Source: Deltaproteobacteria bacterium
Lineage (GTDB): Bacteria; Bdellovibrionota_C; UBA2361; JAGFJO01
Direction: 5' to 3'
Length of the DNA: 64,000 nucleotides
NCBI GenBank assembly: GCA_024102635.1
Contig: JAGFJO010000122.1
Location: 16,290 to 80,289 of the forward strand
Shown: positions 1 to 7,658 of the stretch, in pieces
How positions within the stretch are numbered: the stretch's first letter is position 1
How the letters are laid out: each line of letters begins with the position of its first letter
Position numbers and translations under genes: made by a program
Notes under the pieces: model-generated
Seen by the model: only the letters and a program-made list of their open reading frames with translations
Databases searched by the model: none
Told to the model about the DNA's origin: nothing

Positions 1-174
1 CGCTCGCGCGCGTTCAGCTGTAGAACCAGGCTCAAAAAGCGATTCCGTTATTCCGATTAAATTTCTTACCTCCCGGCTACGGCGAGTCGGGAACAAAAAC
101 GATAAAACACCCGGCACCGTAACGACCATAAGCGGAACGATCAGCAACACTGATAACAGCGCCATGGCCCACAT
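1..174 (-). CDS. N-terminus of a TadB-like pilus/secretion membrane protein (partial)
   Basis: An open frame of 58 codons runs from an ATG at 174 to the window edge. The ATG lies two bases after the stop of the CpaF-like ATPase, so the two are almost certainly cotranscribed and probably translationally coupled. The first ~28 residues are strongly hydrophobic (MALLSVLLIVPLMVVTVPG), then comes a basic stretch (PTRRSR). In Tad/Flp loci the gene after cpaF (tadA) is normally tadB, an inner-membrane T2SSF platform protein whose N-terminus is a membrane segment. The identity rests on position and hydrophobicity only; the diagnostic T2SSF domain lies outside the window. The frame is seen; the name is inferred. 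Confidence 0.55.
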   Translation of the reverse strand, partial: MWAMALLSVLLIVPLMVVTVPGVLSFLFPTRRSREVRNLIGITESLFEPGSTAERARA

Positions 175-176
175 CT

Positions 177-1706
177 CTAGTTTCTCCTCTGAGAGCTAAA
201 GGTGCTGAGCTTTCTCTCTTCGCATGTAAGTTCCTGTGGAAGGTCGCCGAGATGGATGCCATGCTTAAGAAGGACCTCCTGGAATAAACTGCTCCACGAC
301 TCCACCTTCCAGACAGGCCGCCCGGCTTCAAAGTCATAGCGAAAGATAGGCCGCACTTGAACATTACCTTCGGAAAAGTTGCCCACTTCAAGCACCTCTC
401 CAATTCGCGGAATTCCGGAGCCTTTCTCCCGGAACATCCACACCACGACATCCAGCGCCAAAGCTATCTGCTGCCGTATGATCTCGATCGATACCGATTT
501 TTGAGCCCGTCCAAGCAGAGACTCAAGTCTTGTGAGAGTTTCTTTGGCGTTGCGAGCATGTATGGTTGAAAGCCCCACGTGGCCGGTTTGAGCGCTTTCA
601 AGGAAAGCTTCTGCGGCTAGAGGAGTTCGCATCTCTCCCAGAACTACCCTAGTAGGTGTCATACGGAGAGTTGTCTTGATGTGCTCCTGCAGTGTGATCT
701 CTCCGATTCCTTCCGAATTAGGAGGCCTAGATACCAGTGCCCGGCAGAACGGATGGTTGAAGTTTAGCTCAGGAGTATCTTCCACCGTGACAATTGATTC
801 ACTCGAGCCAAACACAGATCCTAAGCAGCGCACGAGAGTAGTCTTACCGGTGCCCGTCTCGCCCGAAACCATCATTGTTAGAGCGCCGCTGCGTACTATG
901 GCGGAGAGATAGTCGATTATCCGGGCCGGAGCGAGCTGGTAGGCGACCAGGTTGTCAAGGCTGGCCTCCCTAAAGCGCGGGATACGGACTGTAAGGAGAG
1001 GTCCGCGTGTGGCGCAGGCGCTTTCATGAACGGCGCACACTCTGATTCCGTCTGGAAATGAGGCATCTACGGTATGCTGCTGAGTGCTAAGTGATTTACC
1101 AAGCGTAAGAAGCAGCCGATCAACAAAAGCCGAATAGGCCTGCTGATTCGGCCACATAAGGCCGGTGAATTCGCTGACCTTGCCGCGCTGCAGGACCACA
1201 GTTCTGTAGTCATAAACGTGAATATCGGTTACGTCTTGGTTGTCGATAAGCGGCTGAAGCACTCCCCAACCTTCCAAATCCTTTTGAAGATGAATAATTA
1301 CATGGGCGCGCTCAATATCGGGCAGCGAGCTTGCGTTCTTTTTAAGTACTTTGTCTACTGCACTTGCAATGCGAGACTCAGCAACCCCCGCTCCCCAAAC
1401 AATTCCATCCTCTCGCTGAAACTCATGGCCTATCTCACGCCTTGCTTCTCTCAATACCTGGCTTGCTACAAAGGAAAGGCCGCCCGCTGCATGTCCCTGG
1501 TGAAATTGACCATGGTTGGACGGGCTTTGAGTGTGCCGAGAAGTACGGCTCTGGTCGGCAGATTGTGAGGAATCGGGTTTATTTGAACTATAAGTCCTCT
1601 TTGAGCCGGTGGTAAGAAAGCTAAGAATGTTGTTGTCCCCGTCCTGAGGATCGGGGGCCGCCCCGCCGTCTTGGGACGCTACAACTTTGTCTGCAGACCG
1701 GCTCAT
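177..1706 (-). CDS. cpaF: CpaF/TadA-type secretion ATPase (VirB11/PulE superfamily)
   Basis: Cytoplasmic hexameric ATPase that powers assembly of Tad/Flp pili or a related type II/IV secretion machine. Visible: Walker A GETGTGKTT near residue 280, an Asp-box-like VTVEDTPEL, a Walker B region ending RVVLGEMR near 352, and the histidine box STIHARN near 379, in the order typical of CpaF. The first ~95 residues are Ser/Gln/Asp-rich and look disordered; 509 aa is slightly longer than usual CpaF (~450). The start is supported by AAGGA about 8 bases upstream of the ATG at 1706. A membrane protein gene follows two bases after the stop. No pilin or TadC is in view, so the exact apparatus is unknown. 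Confidence 0.88.
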   Translation of the reverse strand: MSRSADKVVASQDGGAAPDPQDGDNNILSFLTTGSKRTYSSNKPDSSQSADQSRTSRHTQSPSNHGQFHQGHAAGGLSFVASQVLREARREIGHEFQREDGIVWGAGVAESRIASAVDKVLKKNASSLPDIERAHVIIHLQKDLEGWGVLQPLIDNQDVTDIHVYDYRTVVLQRGKVSEFTGLMWPNQQAYSAFVDRLLLTLGKSLSTQQHTVDASFPDGIRVCAVHESACATRGPLLTVRIPRFREASLDNLVAYQLAPARIIDYLSAIVRSGALTMMVSGETGTGKTTLVRCLGSVFGSSESIVTVEDTPELNFNHPFCRALVSRPPNSEGIGEITLQEHIKTTLRMTPTRVVLGEMRTPLAAEAFLESAQTGHVGLSTIHARNAKETLTRLESLLGRAQKSVSIEIIRQQIALALDVVVWMFREKGSGIPRIGEVLEVGNFSEGNVQVRPIFRYDFEAGRPVWKVESWSSLFQEVLLKHGIHLGDLPQELTCEERKLSTFSSQRRN

Positions 1707-1818
1707 ATCAGATCCTTTATTAATGTCTGACTCTAGTGGCGCCGCATTCTAACGCACATCGGTTTCTAAATTAAGTACTTGTTGAAAAAAAGTATAAGTT
1801 ACCGGCACAACTACCATT

Positions 1819-1832
1819 CGGCAGAACTGCCG
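1819..1832. promoter_or_regulatory. Small inverted repeat between divergent cpaF and trehalase
   Basis: CGGCAG-AA-CTGCCG is a perfect 6+6 inverted repeat in the 281-base AT-rich gap between two divergently transcribed genes. It could be an operator. A repeat this short can occur by chance, and no second copy was noticed. Confidence 0.2.
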
Positions 1833-1987
1833 CATTTATAGCTTATTAGATCGTTCTAGTATTTTATTGCGGCTTGGTTCAATAACCGCGCGACGCATCC
1901 CATCTCTAAAAGCGTATTAGCCCTTTTAAGCTACTTTACTGCTTAATTTATGAATAATTAAATTGAGCCAACACTTCAGGAGCGGTT

Positions 1988-3874
1988 TTGTCATTTTTAG
2001 CATTAGGACCAGAAAGTCGAATTCTGAGGTCTCCCGAGAAAGATTTTGCTTCAGGGGACTTTTACTCTGCCGCATTGGATCCCAACGCATACCAAAATAT
2101 CGACTACATCGTTCCGGACGGGGAAGCATTAAAAAGAAGCTTATTTGATAGCAATGCTGCAGCGGGCGCGCACAAAATTCTTGAAGGCTATCATAAACTG
2201 CGAGGCGACCTGTCCGCCCAACTGTCTTACCTTATCCGGGAAGTATACTGGGACCGGCTGGTAAGAAGAATCGATGAACACGGATTGCAGGAGATCTTCA
2301 CCGACAGCAAGGCGGAAGGGAGCAATCGAATCGTGTATGTGCCGCACGACGACGCACTCGCCCTGCGCTACTTCTCGGAGGTGGCTGAGCGCCGCAAGGA
2401 CCTCAATTTTACGGTAGAGGTACTGCCGAAAAATATTACGCCGGAGTTCGTTCGTTCACTGAACGAGCGGGCAGGCATACTCAGTCTCGGAGTCCAACAG
2501 GCACAGGACGGATCTCTTGAAGCGCGCGCGTTCGTTGTGCCGGGAGGACGTTTCAATGAGATGTACGGCTGGGATAGCTATTTCACGGCTCTCGGATTAA
2601 TCGAAGACGGCAGAACTGAACTCGTAAAGTCGATGACGGACAACTTTATTTATCAGATTGAGCATTACGGTAAGGTGTTAAACGCCAATAGGAGCTATTA
2701 TCTGACCCGCTCGCAACCCCCGGTTTTCGTACCTATGGCAGAAGCAGCACTAGAGGCGATGGATCGAGGAGGATTATGGCAGTCGGATCAGCAGCGCAAG
2801 GAGTGGATAACGGCCGTCTGCCGCGCTGCCATCAAGGAGTATCGCGAGGTTTGGACGGCGCCAGACCACATCACACCCGAGACGTCACTATCACATTACT
2901 GGTGCCGGGGAATCGGATTTTGCCCGGAAGTAGAGAAGGGACATTACGAAGTAATAGTGAAATGGCACGCATTAAAAGTGGGCATGAGCATCGAGGACTA
3001 TATAGAGGCTTTTAATAACGGCACCATAGAAAACAAAGAGCTTGAGCAGTTTATCAAGCACGACCGAGCCATGCGCGAGTCTGGCCACGACACCTCTTAC
3101 CGCATGCTGGGCAAGGCGGCATCGCTCAACACGGTCGAGCTCAATTCGCTTCTGTTCAGAGCTGAAACGGAATTAGCAAGGCTTTTGTCGAACGAATTGA
3201 ATGGATCACTGGAGCTTGAAGATGGGAGCATTATAACCGCCGGGGAACTGAGCCGAAGAGCTGGAGTGAGAAAAATTCAGTTTGATCGCTTCCTATGGGA
3301 TGATCGCGATGGGATGTTTTTTGACTGGGATCCGGAAGAGAGCAGACGTACCGGCTATGTGACAGCTTCGAGCTTTTTTGCTCTTGCTTGCGGCGTAGCA
3401 TCCCAGGAGCAAGCCGACCGTTTTATTCCCGCGGCTTTGTCAAAATTGGAGTGCATCGGCGGAATTACAGCCTCCGATGAGGCATCTCGCGGGCCGATTA
3501 CGAAAGACCGGCCTTTAAGGCAGTGGGACTATCCGTTCTCCTGGGCACCTCACATCATGACCGCATGCGAAGGACTGGCGCGCTACGGCCATGAAAAGGA
3601 CGCTGAGAGATTGGCTTACAAGTGGCTGTACATGCTGACCAAAGAAGCTGTCATACACAAGGGCGCGATTGTCGAGCGATATGACGGCGCCAATTCCACG
3701 GTTTTCGAAGGAGCAGAGTATGGCGCACAGGGCCTACAAGGCCCGATTGATCGCGGCGCCGGCTTCGCTTGGAGCAACGCATCTTTTCAATGCCTGAAAC
3801 GGTATCTTTCTGAAGAAAAGCTACAAGCTCTTTCAAATATGATCGCGCCTCAAGAGCTCTTTGCGAAAAACTAG
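1988..3874 (+). CDS. Alpha,alpha-trehalase, GH37 family
   Basis: Hydrolyses trehalose to two glucoses. Both GH37 signatures are present: PGGRFNEMYGWDSY at residues 185-198 and QWDYPFSWAP near 512. RESGHDTSYR carries the position of the catalytic acid Asp. The usual C-terminal catalytic-base region appears as FEGAEYGAQG, a diverged form of the family's GGGGEY motif. No signal peptide is evident, so it is probably cytoplasmic (TreF-like) rather than periplasmic (TreA-like). The start is TTG at 1988, chosen because AGGAG (1978-1982) sits five bases upstream and no better in-frame ATG precedes the domain. At 628 aa it is longer than E. coli TreF (549); the N-terminal ~110 residues before the core are unassigned. 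Confidence 0.88.
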   Translation: MSFLALGPESRILRSPEKDFASGDFYSAALDPNAYQNIDYIVPDGEALKRSLFDSNAAAGAHKILEGYHKLRGDLSAQLSYLIREVYWDRLVRRIDEHGLQEIFTDSKAEGSNRIVYVPHDDALALRYFSEVAERRKDLNFTVEVLPKNITPEFVRSLNERAGILSLGVQQAQDGSLEARAFVVPGGRFNEMYGWDSYFTALGLIEDGRTELVKSMTDNFIYQIEHYGKVLNANRSYYLTRSQPPVFVPMAEAALEAMDRGGLWQSDQQRKEWITAVCRAAIKEYREVWTAPDHITPETSLSHYWCRGIGFCPEVEKGHYEVIVKWHALKVGMSIEDYIEAFNNGTIENKELEQFIKHDRAMRESGHDTSYRMLGKAASLNTVELNSLLFRAETELARLLSNELNGSLELEDGSIITAGELSRRAGVRKIQFDRFLWDDRDGMFFDWDPEESRRTGYVTASSFFALACGVASQEQADRFIPAALSKLECIGGITASDEASRGPITKDRPLRQWDYPFSWAPHIMTACEGLARYGHEKDAERLAYKWLYMLTKEAVIHKGAIVERYDGANSTVFEGAEYGAQGLQGPIDRGAGFAWSNASFQCLKRYLSEEKLQALSNMIAPQELFAKN

Positions 3875-3881
3875 CGCTAAA

Positions 3882-5159
3882 TTAAATCAGCACCCAAGTG
3901 GCTAATCCCAACAGCATTCCCATGCTCGCTACATCGGTTGCTGTGGTGAGAAATATGCTTGAAGCCGTCGCCGGGTCTGCTCCCATTCTCTTCAAGACAA
4001 GAGGAACAATGGTACCCGAAACGCCGCTTATAAGGCAGCTGCCGATCATTGCAATAACAACAATCACGCTCAGTAAAAGGGCATCAGGGTTCCCTTGTGA
4101 CTTCGCAAGGAAATACATTCCTACTCCCGCTGAAAGCCCGACAAGAGCACCGTTCAAAAAGCCCAGCAGAGCTTCTTTAATAAGATTCTTTTTTGCATCG
4201 CTGCCGCCCTTGATCTCACCGAGAGTGAGCCCTCTCAGTGTTACTGCAAGGGCCTGACAGCCTGTATTGCCGGACTGGCCCGCCAGCACCGGAAGGAACG
4301 CTGCCAGTATCACCATTTTGTCGATCGTGTCCTGAAAGATGCTCACCACCGCTCCCGCCACGAAAGCCGTCAGAAGATTAAGCTGCAGCCATGGATGACG
4401 GTAAAGGAAGCTTCGCCACCATGGAGTGCTAGTGTGCTCCTCACGGTCGACACCTACCATAGTTCCAGCCTGAGCGGTTATTTCGAAAGCCTGGCTCTCA
4501 AACAGTCTGAAGCCTCGCACCAGCCCTTTTATACGGCCCTCGCCGTCACACACCGGATAGACCGGATAATGTCTTAGAACGACATCCTTCATGACATCCA
4601 TCACATCCTGTTCAGGCAGCAGATAAAATGGATCTCGCAGCATTATCTCTTCCAGCTTATGACTGCCCTCCGCAAACAGTAGATCTCTCATCACCACCAC
4701 ACCCACCAATCGCTGGCCCTGGTCGACTGCGTAAGCATAAGTTACAAATTCGCTGCGAACGATCTCACGCAGGGCAGACTTGACTGCATCAACGGCCATA
4801 TCCGCCGGGAAAACAGCAACAGGGGCATCCATTAGCCGCCCCACTGATCCTTCCGGATAAGATTGATTAATCTCCCATTGCCGGCGCACATGTTCCGGTA
4901 TTCCGCTGAGCACCAGTTCCAATTGATCGGTGGGAATCTGAGATATGATCTCGTGAGCAACTGTAGGACTCATTGCCCTTAGAACCAGCACCCGCGTGCC
5001 AGGGTCCATTCCTAAAAGACGCTCGGCAGCCAAGCCGCTATACAGCACCGAGAGGTCTTGGATGGCTTTCTGCACCTCCAAAGGACTTAGAATGTCCTCT
5101 CTCATAGAGGGTACTTTTCTTGATTGAAGGGTGTCAGGTGAAACGGTCGCCTGCTCCAT
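3882..5159 (-). CDS. mgtE: Magnesium transporter MgtE
   Basis: Mg2+-gated Mg2+ channel of the inner membrane. Domain order fits the family: N-terminal helical MgtE_N domain (about 1-120), a CBS pair (about 130-250, including ATYAYAVDQ-like and HYPVYPVCD segments), then about five membrane helices (260-425). The diagnostic PVLAGQSGNTGCQALAVTLR lies in the pore region. 425 aa is normal to slightly short. It converges tail-to-tail with the trehalase, separated by only seven bases. The upstream region was inspected for an M-box riboswitch and none was recognised. Confidence 0.93.
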   Translation of the reverse strand: MEQATVSPDTLQSRKVPSMREDILSPLEVQKAIQDLSVLYSGLAAERLLGMDPGTRVLVLRAMSPTVAHEIISQIPTDQLELVLSGIPEHVRRQWEINQSYPEGSVGRLMDAPVAVFPADMAVDAVKSALREIVRSEFVTYAYAVDQGQRLVGVVVMRDLLFAEGSHKLEEIMLRDPFYLLPEQDVMDVMKDVVLRHYPVYPVCDGEGRIKGLVRGFRLFESQAFEITAQAGTMVGVDREEHTSTPWWRSFLYRHPWLQLNLLTAFVAGAVVSIFQDTIDKMVILAAFLPVLAGQSGNTGCQALAVTLRGLTLGEIKGGSDAKKNLIKEALLGFLNGALVGLSAGVGMYFLAKSQGNPDALLLSVIVVIAMIGSCLISGVSGTIVPLVLKRMGADPATASSIFLTTATDVASMGMLLGLATWVLI

Positions 5160-5393
5160 ACATCGAAGCTCCTAAGAAGCAAATTTGAGAGAAAATTACA
5201 GCCTCTTGTGACCATTAACAAGCTATCGCTGACGGGAAAAAGAAACTTTTACACCTTTTATATCAAAGCCCAAGGGAGGTGTCTTTACGAGCCGCCCGTG
5301 GACCCAGCCTGATAAAGTGATCGAAGTCATTAGCATCCGGCCAACGAGGGGATAACCTGAAAAGAGCCATCAACACTTACTCGAGGGGAGACC

Positions 5394-5483
5394 GTGAGAA
5401 ATGCATCGCAAATCGGACGAATGACATGGGCCATCGCTGAGGGCTACATACCGGGATGGAGTAACGGTCCAGAACCCGCGATG
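5394..5483 (+). pseudogene. 5' fragment of a sensory-rhodopsin-transducer-like (ASRT, PF07100) gene
   Basis: From a GTG at 5394 with GGGGAG just upstream, 30 codons read as an intact N-terminus ending at ...NGPEPAM. The core IGRMTWAIAEGYIP plus SNGPEP closely matches the start of Anabaena sensory rhodopsin transducer-family proteins (IGRxxWAIAEGYIP..NGPEP) as recalled. Full-length members are ~125 aa. Here homology stops after about 30 residues, and the frame continues with unrelated sequence because the downstream DNA belongs to nhaA in another frame. The start and RBS look intact, so the locus seems broken by an internal deletion. Seen: the match and break. Inferred: the deletion. Confidence 0.6.
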
Positions 5484-5484
5484 C

Positions 5485-5742
5485 GGAACGGTCTTAGGAG
5501 CCTACCTATTGAGCAAGTTAGGCTGGGCGACTTTGCCGTCGGGAGTAACGATGCGGCATCTACTGGGAGCAGGGATGCTGGCAGGTATCGGATTTACAGT
5601 TTCTCTCTTCATCACCAATCTCGCGATTCACAATGCGGATCTCAATGAAATGGCGAAGATTGGAATTCTCAGCGGATCAATACTTTCGGGAATAATGGGA
5701 TGCACAGTCCTACTACTCTGGCCGGGAACAAAGAGGCGCTAG
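5485..5742 (+). pseudogene. nhaA: 3' fragment of Na+/H+ antiporter nhaA
   Basis: This frame ends at TAG 5740-5742 and encodes about 85 residues matching the C-terminal end of NhaA: GTVLGAYLLSKLGWATLPSG, then MRHLLGAGMLAGIGFTVSLF, then the last helix NEMAKIGILSGSILSGIMG. Full NhaA is ~390 aa with 12 helices; only the last two or so remain. There is no room for the rest, because the ASRT-like 5' fragment abuts directly in another frame. A TTG at 5509 could initiate a 77-residue peptide, but a functional antiporter is not possible. It converges with the minus-strand hypothetical gene starting at 6147. Confidence 0.8.
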
Positions 5743-5766
5743 TTTTTGGCTACAAGGTTAATTGGT

Positions 5767-6147
5767 TCATTCACCGCGCCGGCGCGCAAGCTCTGCGCGG
5801 CAGCTCTCCTGTAGCGCTTTAAATTCCTTGCTTATATTTTCCCACACTCCCGACGTTTCAAGGAACCGCTTTAGCTCTTCAGGAGATAAGTCCATCAGAT
5901 TTGGATGTTCAGTCTCGAAGCGGAAGGAGATTAGGTCGCTTATCTTAACTATCGCAGTCTCATCCATCAGCGCCTGAATACTGCATACCTCCATAAGCGC
6001 AGAGCGATCAGCTACGAACTCCTCGAGCCTCGAATCAGCAGCCTGAGAATCAAAAGGATTTGCAATATTAGGACCCAGAAGCCTCCACTTTATAGAGGAG
6101 TTGTTAGCCGACAACCATTTAATGCCTGGTGATTCTTGGGAAGTCAT
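5767..6147 (-). CDS. Hypothetical protein, 126 aa
   Basis: No family recognised. Acidic, soluble, probably alpha-helical, with no signal peptide or membrane segment. It contains LSPEELKRFLETSG, which looks like a short helical module, and a basic RRRGE end. The purine-rich stretch GAGAGAAAGAG immediately upstream is an acceptable ribosome binding site. It converges with the nhaA remnant. Likely a real gene by length and amino-acid composition; function unknown. Confidence 0.55.
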   Translation of the reverse strand: MTSQESPGIKWLSANNSSIKWRLLGPNIANPFDSQAADSRLEEFVADRSALMEVCSIQALMDETAIVKISDLISFRFETEHPNLMDLSPEELKRFLETSGVWENISKEFKALQESCRAELARRRGE

Positions 6148-6321
6148 CTCTCTTTCTCTCTCAGTTGAAATGAAATAAAGGAAAACCTACCTCTAGTATC
6201 GGCAGCAATTGCTACCCCGACAATAGAAATTCAGAGGGTGGACTCCGGAACCCTACTAACCTCATTGAAACGCTCGATAAGACTCAATATAAAGCCTCAT
6301 ACAAAACCTCTTTCCGCCGCA

Positions 6322-7467
6322 TTAACCCCCAGTCCGAGATAACCTAAGCACACTTCCGCTCGACTGGTCGGTAAGGAGGTAGAGAGAGCCATCGGGTGCC
6401 TGCTCGACATCCCGGACTCGCACCTTCAACGAAAGACGTTCAGCTTCCTTTGCAGAGCCTCCATCCACTGTAACTCTTATTAAGGCCCTGCTACTTAGCC
6501 CTCCGATAAGCGCCGAGCCGCGCCATTCGGGGAACATGCTGCCGGTGTAAAAGACCATTCCGGAAGGTGAGATAACCGGTGTCCAGTGCTTAGCCGCATC
6601 GGCAAATTCAGGCCGTGTCGGTGGGTCGGGAATATCCTTTCCATCGTAGTGCTCTCCCCAGCTCACTATCGGCCAACCGTAATTCGCTCCCTCTTTAATT
6701 AAATTCAGCTCATCACCCCCCTTGGGGCCCATCTCTGCTATCCATAGATGCCCGGTGCCGGGGTCAAAAGCTGCAGCTTCAATGTTGCGATGGCCGTAGC
6801 TCCATATCTCGCTCTTCGCGTTTTTGTTCTTGGTAAAAGGGTTGCCGGTCGCCGCTTTTCCCTCTCTCGTAATTCTCACTATTGTTCCGAGATGGTTTGA
6901 GAGATCTTGCGCCGGCTCAAATTTGAATCTTTCGCCCGTAGTAAGATAAATATTCTTATCGGAATCAAACACTATGCGGCCGCCAAAGTGATTCGGTCCG
7001 CTCACCTTGGGTAGCTGACGGAATATAACCCTAAAATTTTCAATCTTCTTGTTATGGAAGCGTCCACGCCCGATCGCTGTCGAAGCCCCTTCGCCGCCCG
7101 GCTCGGAAAAAGAGAGATACACAAACGAGTTCTCATCGAAGTCGGGATCTAACGCTACGTCTAAGAGCCCCCCTTGTCCCCTACTAAGCACACTGGGAAC
7201 TCCGTCTAGCGGAGCCGAAAGCTCTCCGCTTTTGGCGAGGATCCTTAACCTGCCGGCTCTCTCCGTCACCAGCAGCTCTCCTGAAGGTAGAAACGCCATG
7301 CCCCAGGGGTGCTCCAGCTTTCCAGCCAAGGCGTCAATGCGAACTGTACCAGCCGAACTATCCACCTCCTTCGGGGTCTGCGCAAAAGCGCAAGGAACGA
7401 CAAGAAGAGAAAGTGACGCTGGGAAAGCTCTTTTTAAAAGCGCCAACACGGTCCTTATTTTAGACAT
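6322..7467 (-). CDS. PQQ-dependent aldose sugar dehydrogenase (YliI/Asd, sGDH family)
   Basis: Secreted six-bladed beta-propeller enzyme oxidising aldose sugars with pyrroloquinoline quinone. A signal peptide covers about residues 1-29 (ending CAFAQ). Family motifs in order: HPWGMAFLPSGELLVTERAG, GLLDVALDPDFD, NHFGGRIVFD near 158 (the His corresponding to the sGDH catalytic base), SYGHRNIEAAAFDP, WIAEMGPKGGDELN and GANYGWP. 381 aa matches the Asd/YliI length. An AGGAGGA-like RBS (complement of tcctcct at 7472-7478) precedes the start. It is divergent from the TonB-dependent receptor at 7659. No PQQ biosynthesis genes are in the window, so the cofactor may be imported. Confidence 0.9.
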   Translation of the reverse strand: MSKIRTVLALLKRAFPASLSLLVVPCAFAQTPKEVDSSAGTVRIDALAGKLEHPWGMAFLPSGELLVTERAGRLRILAKSGELSAPLDGVPSVLSRGQGGLLDVALDPDFDENSFVYLSFSEPGGEGASTAIGRGRFHNKKIENFRVIFRQLPKVSGPNHFGGRIVFDSDKNIYLTTGERFKFEPAQDLSNHLGTIVRITREGKAATGNPFTKNKNAKSEIWSYGHRNIEAAAFDPGTGHLWIAEMGPKGGDELNLIKEGANYGWPIVSWGEHYDGKDIPDPPTRPEFADAAKHWTPVISPSGMVFYTGSMFPEWRGSALIGGLSSRALIRVTVDGGSAKEAERLSLKVRVRDVEQAPDGSLYLLTDQSSGSVLRLSRTGG

Positions 7468-7608
7468 GAAATCCTCCTCAAAAGTTACGGCAGCTGCGCA
7501 GCGCTTGATGGCAGCTGATACATCTCAAGCAAACGAATATAACCGATTTCAATCATAGCCCTAAGATAATAGAACTCATAAAGGGGTAGTCTCTGCTATG
7601 TATGCGGT

Positions 7609-7627
7609 GATAACGATCATTAACTGC
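7609..7627. promoter_or_regulatory. Possible Fur-box-like operator upstream of the TonB-dependent receptor
   Basis: GATAACGATCATTAACTGC matches the 19-base Fur consensus (GATAATGATAATCATTATC) at about 12 positions by hand count. It lies about 35 bases before the receptor start in the divergent intergenic region. Sites of this quality can occur by chance. Confidence 0.3.
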
Positions 7628-7658
7628 CTGTTAAAGCCGAGATATCGCTTAACGCTTG

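Noticed and set aside
77..451. 124-codon minus-strand frame
   Set aside because: It overlaps the cpaF 3' end in another frame and has no family resemblance. The real downstream frame starts at 174.
5160..5393. M-box Mg2+ riboswitch upstream of mgtE
   Set aside because: Looked for the conserved M-box opening and paired core; not present.
7049..7558. 169-codon frame antisense to the PQQ dehydrogenase
   Set aside because: Mirror frame of a clear gene; Pro/Ser-rich shadow composition.
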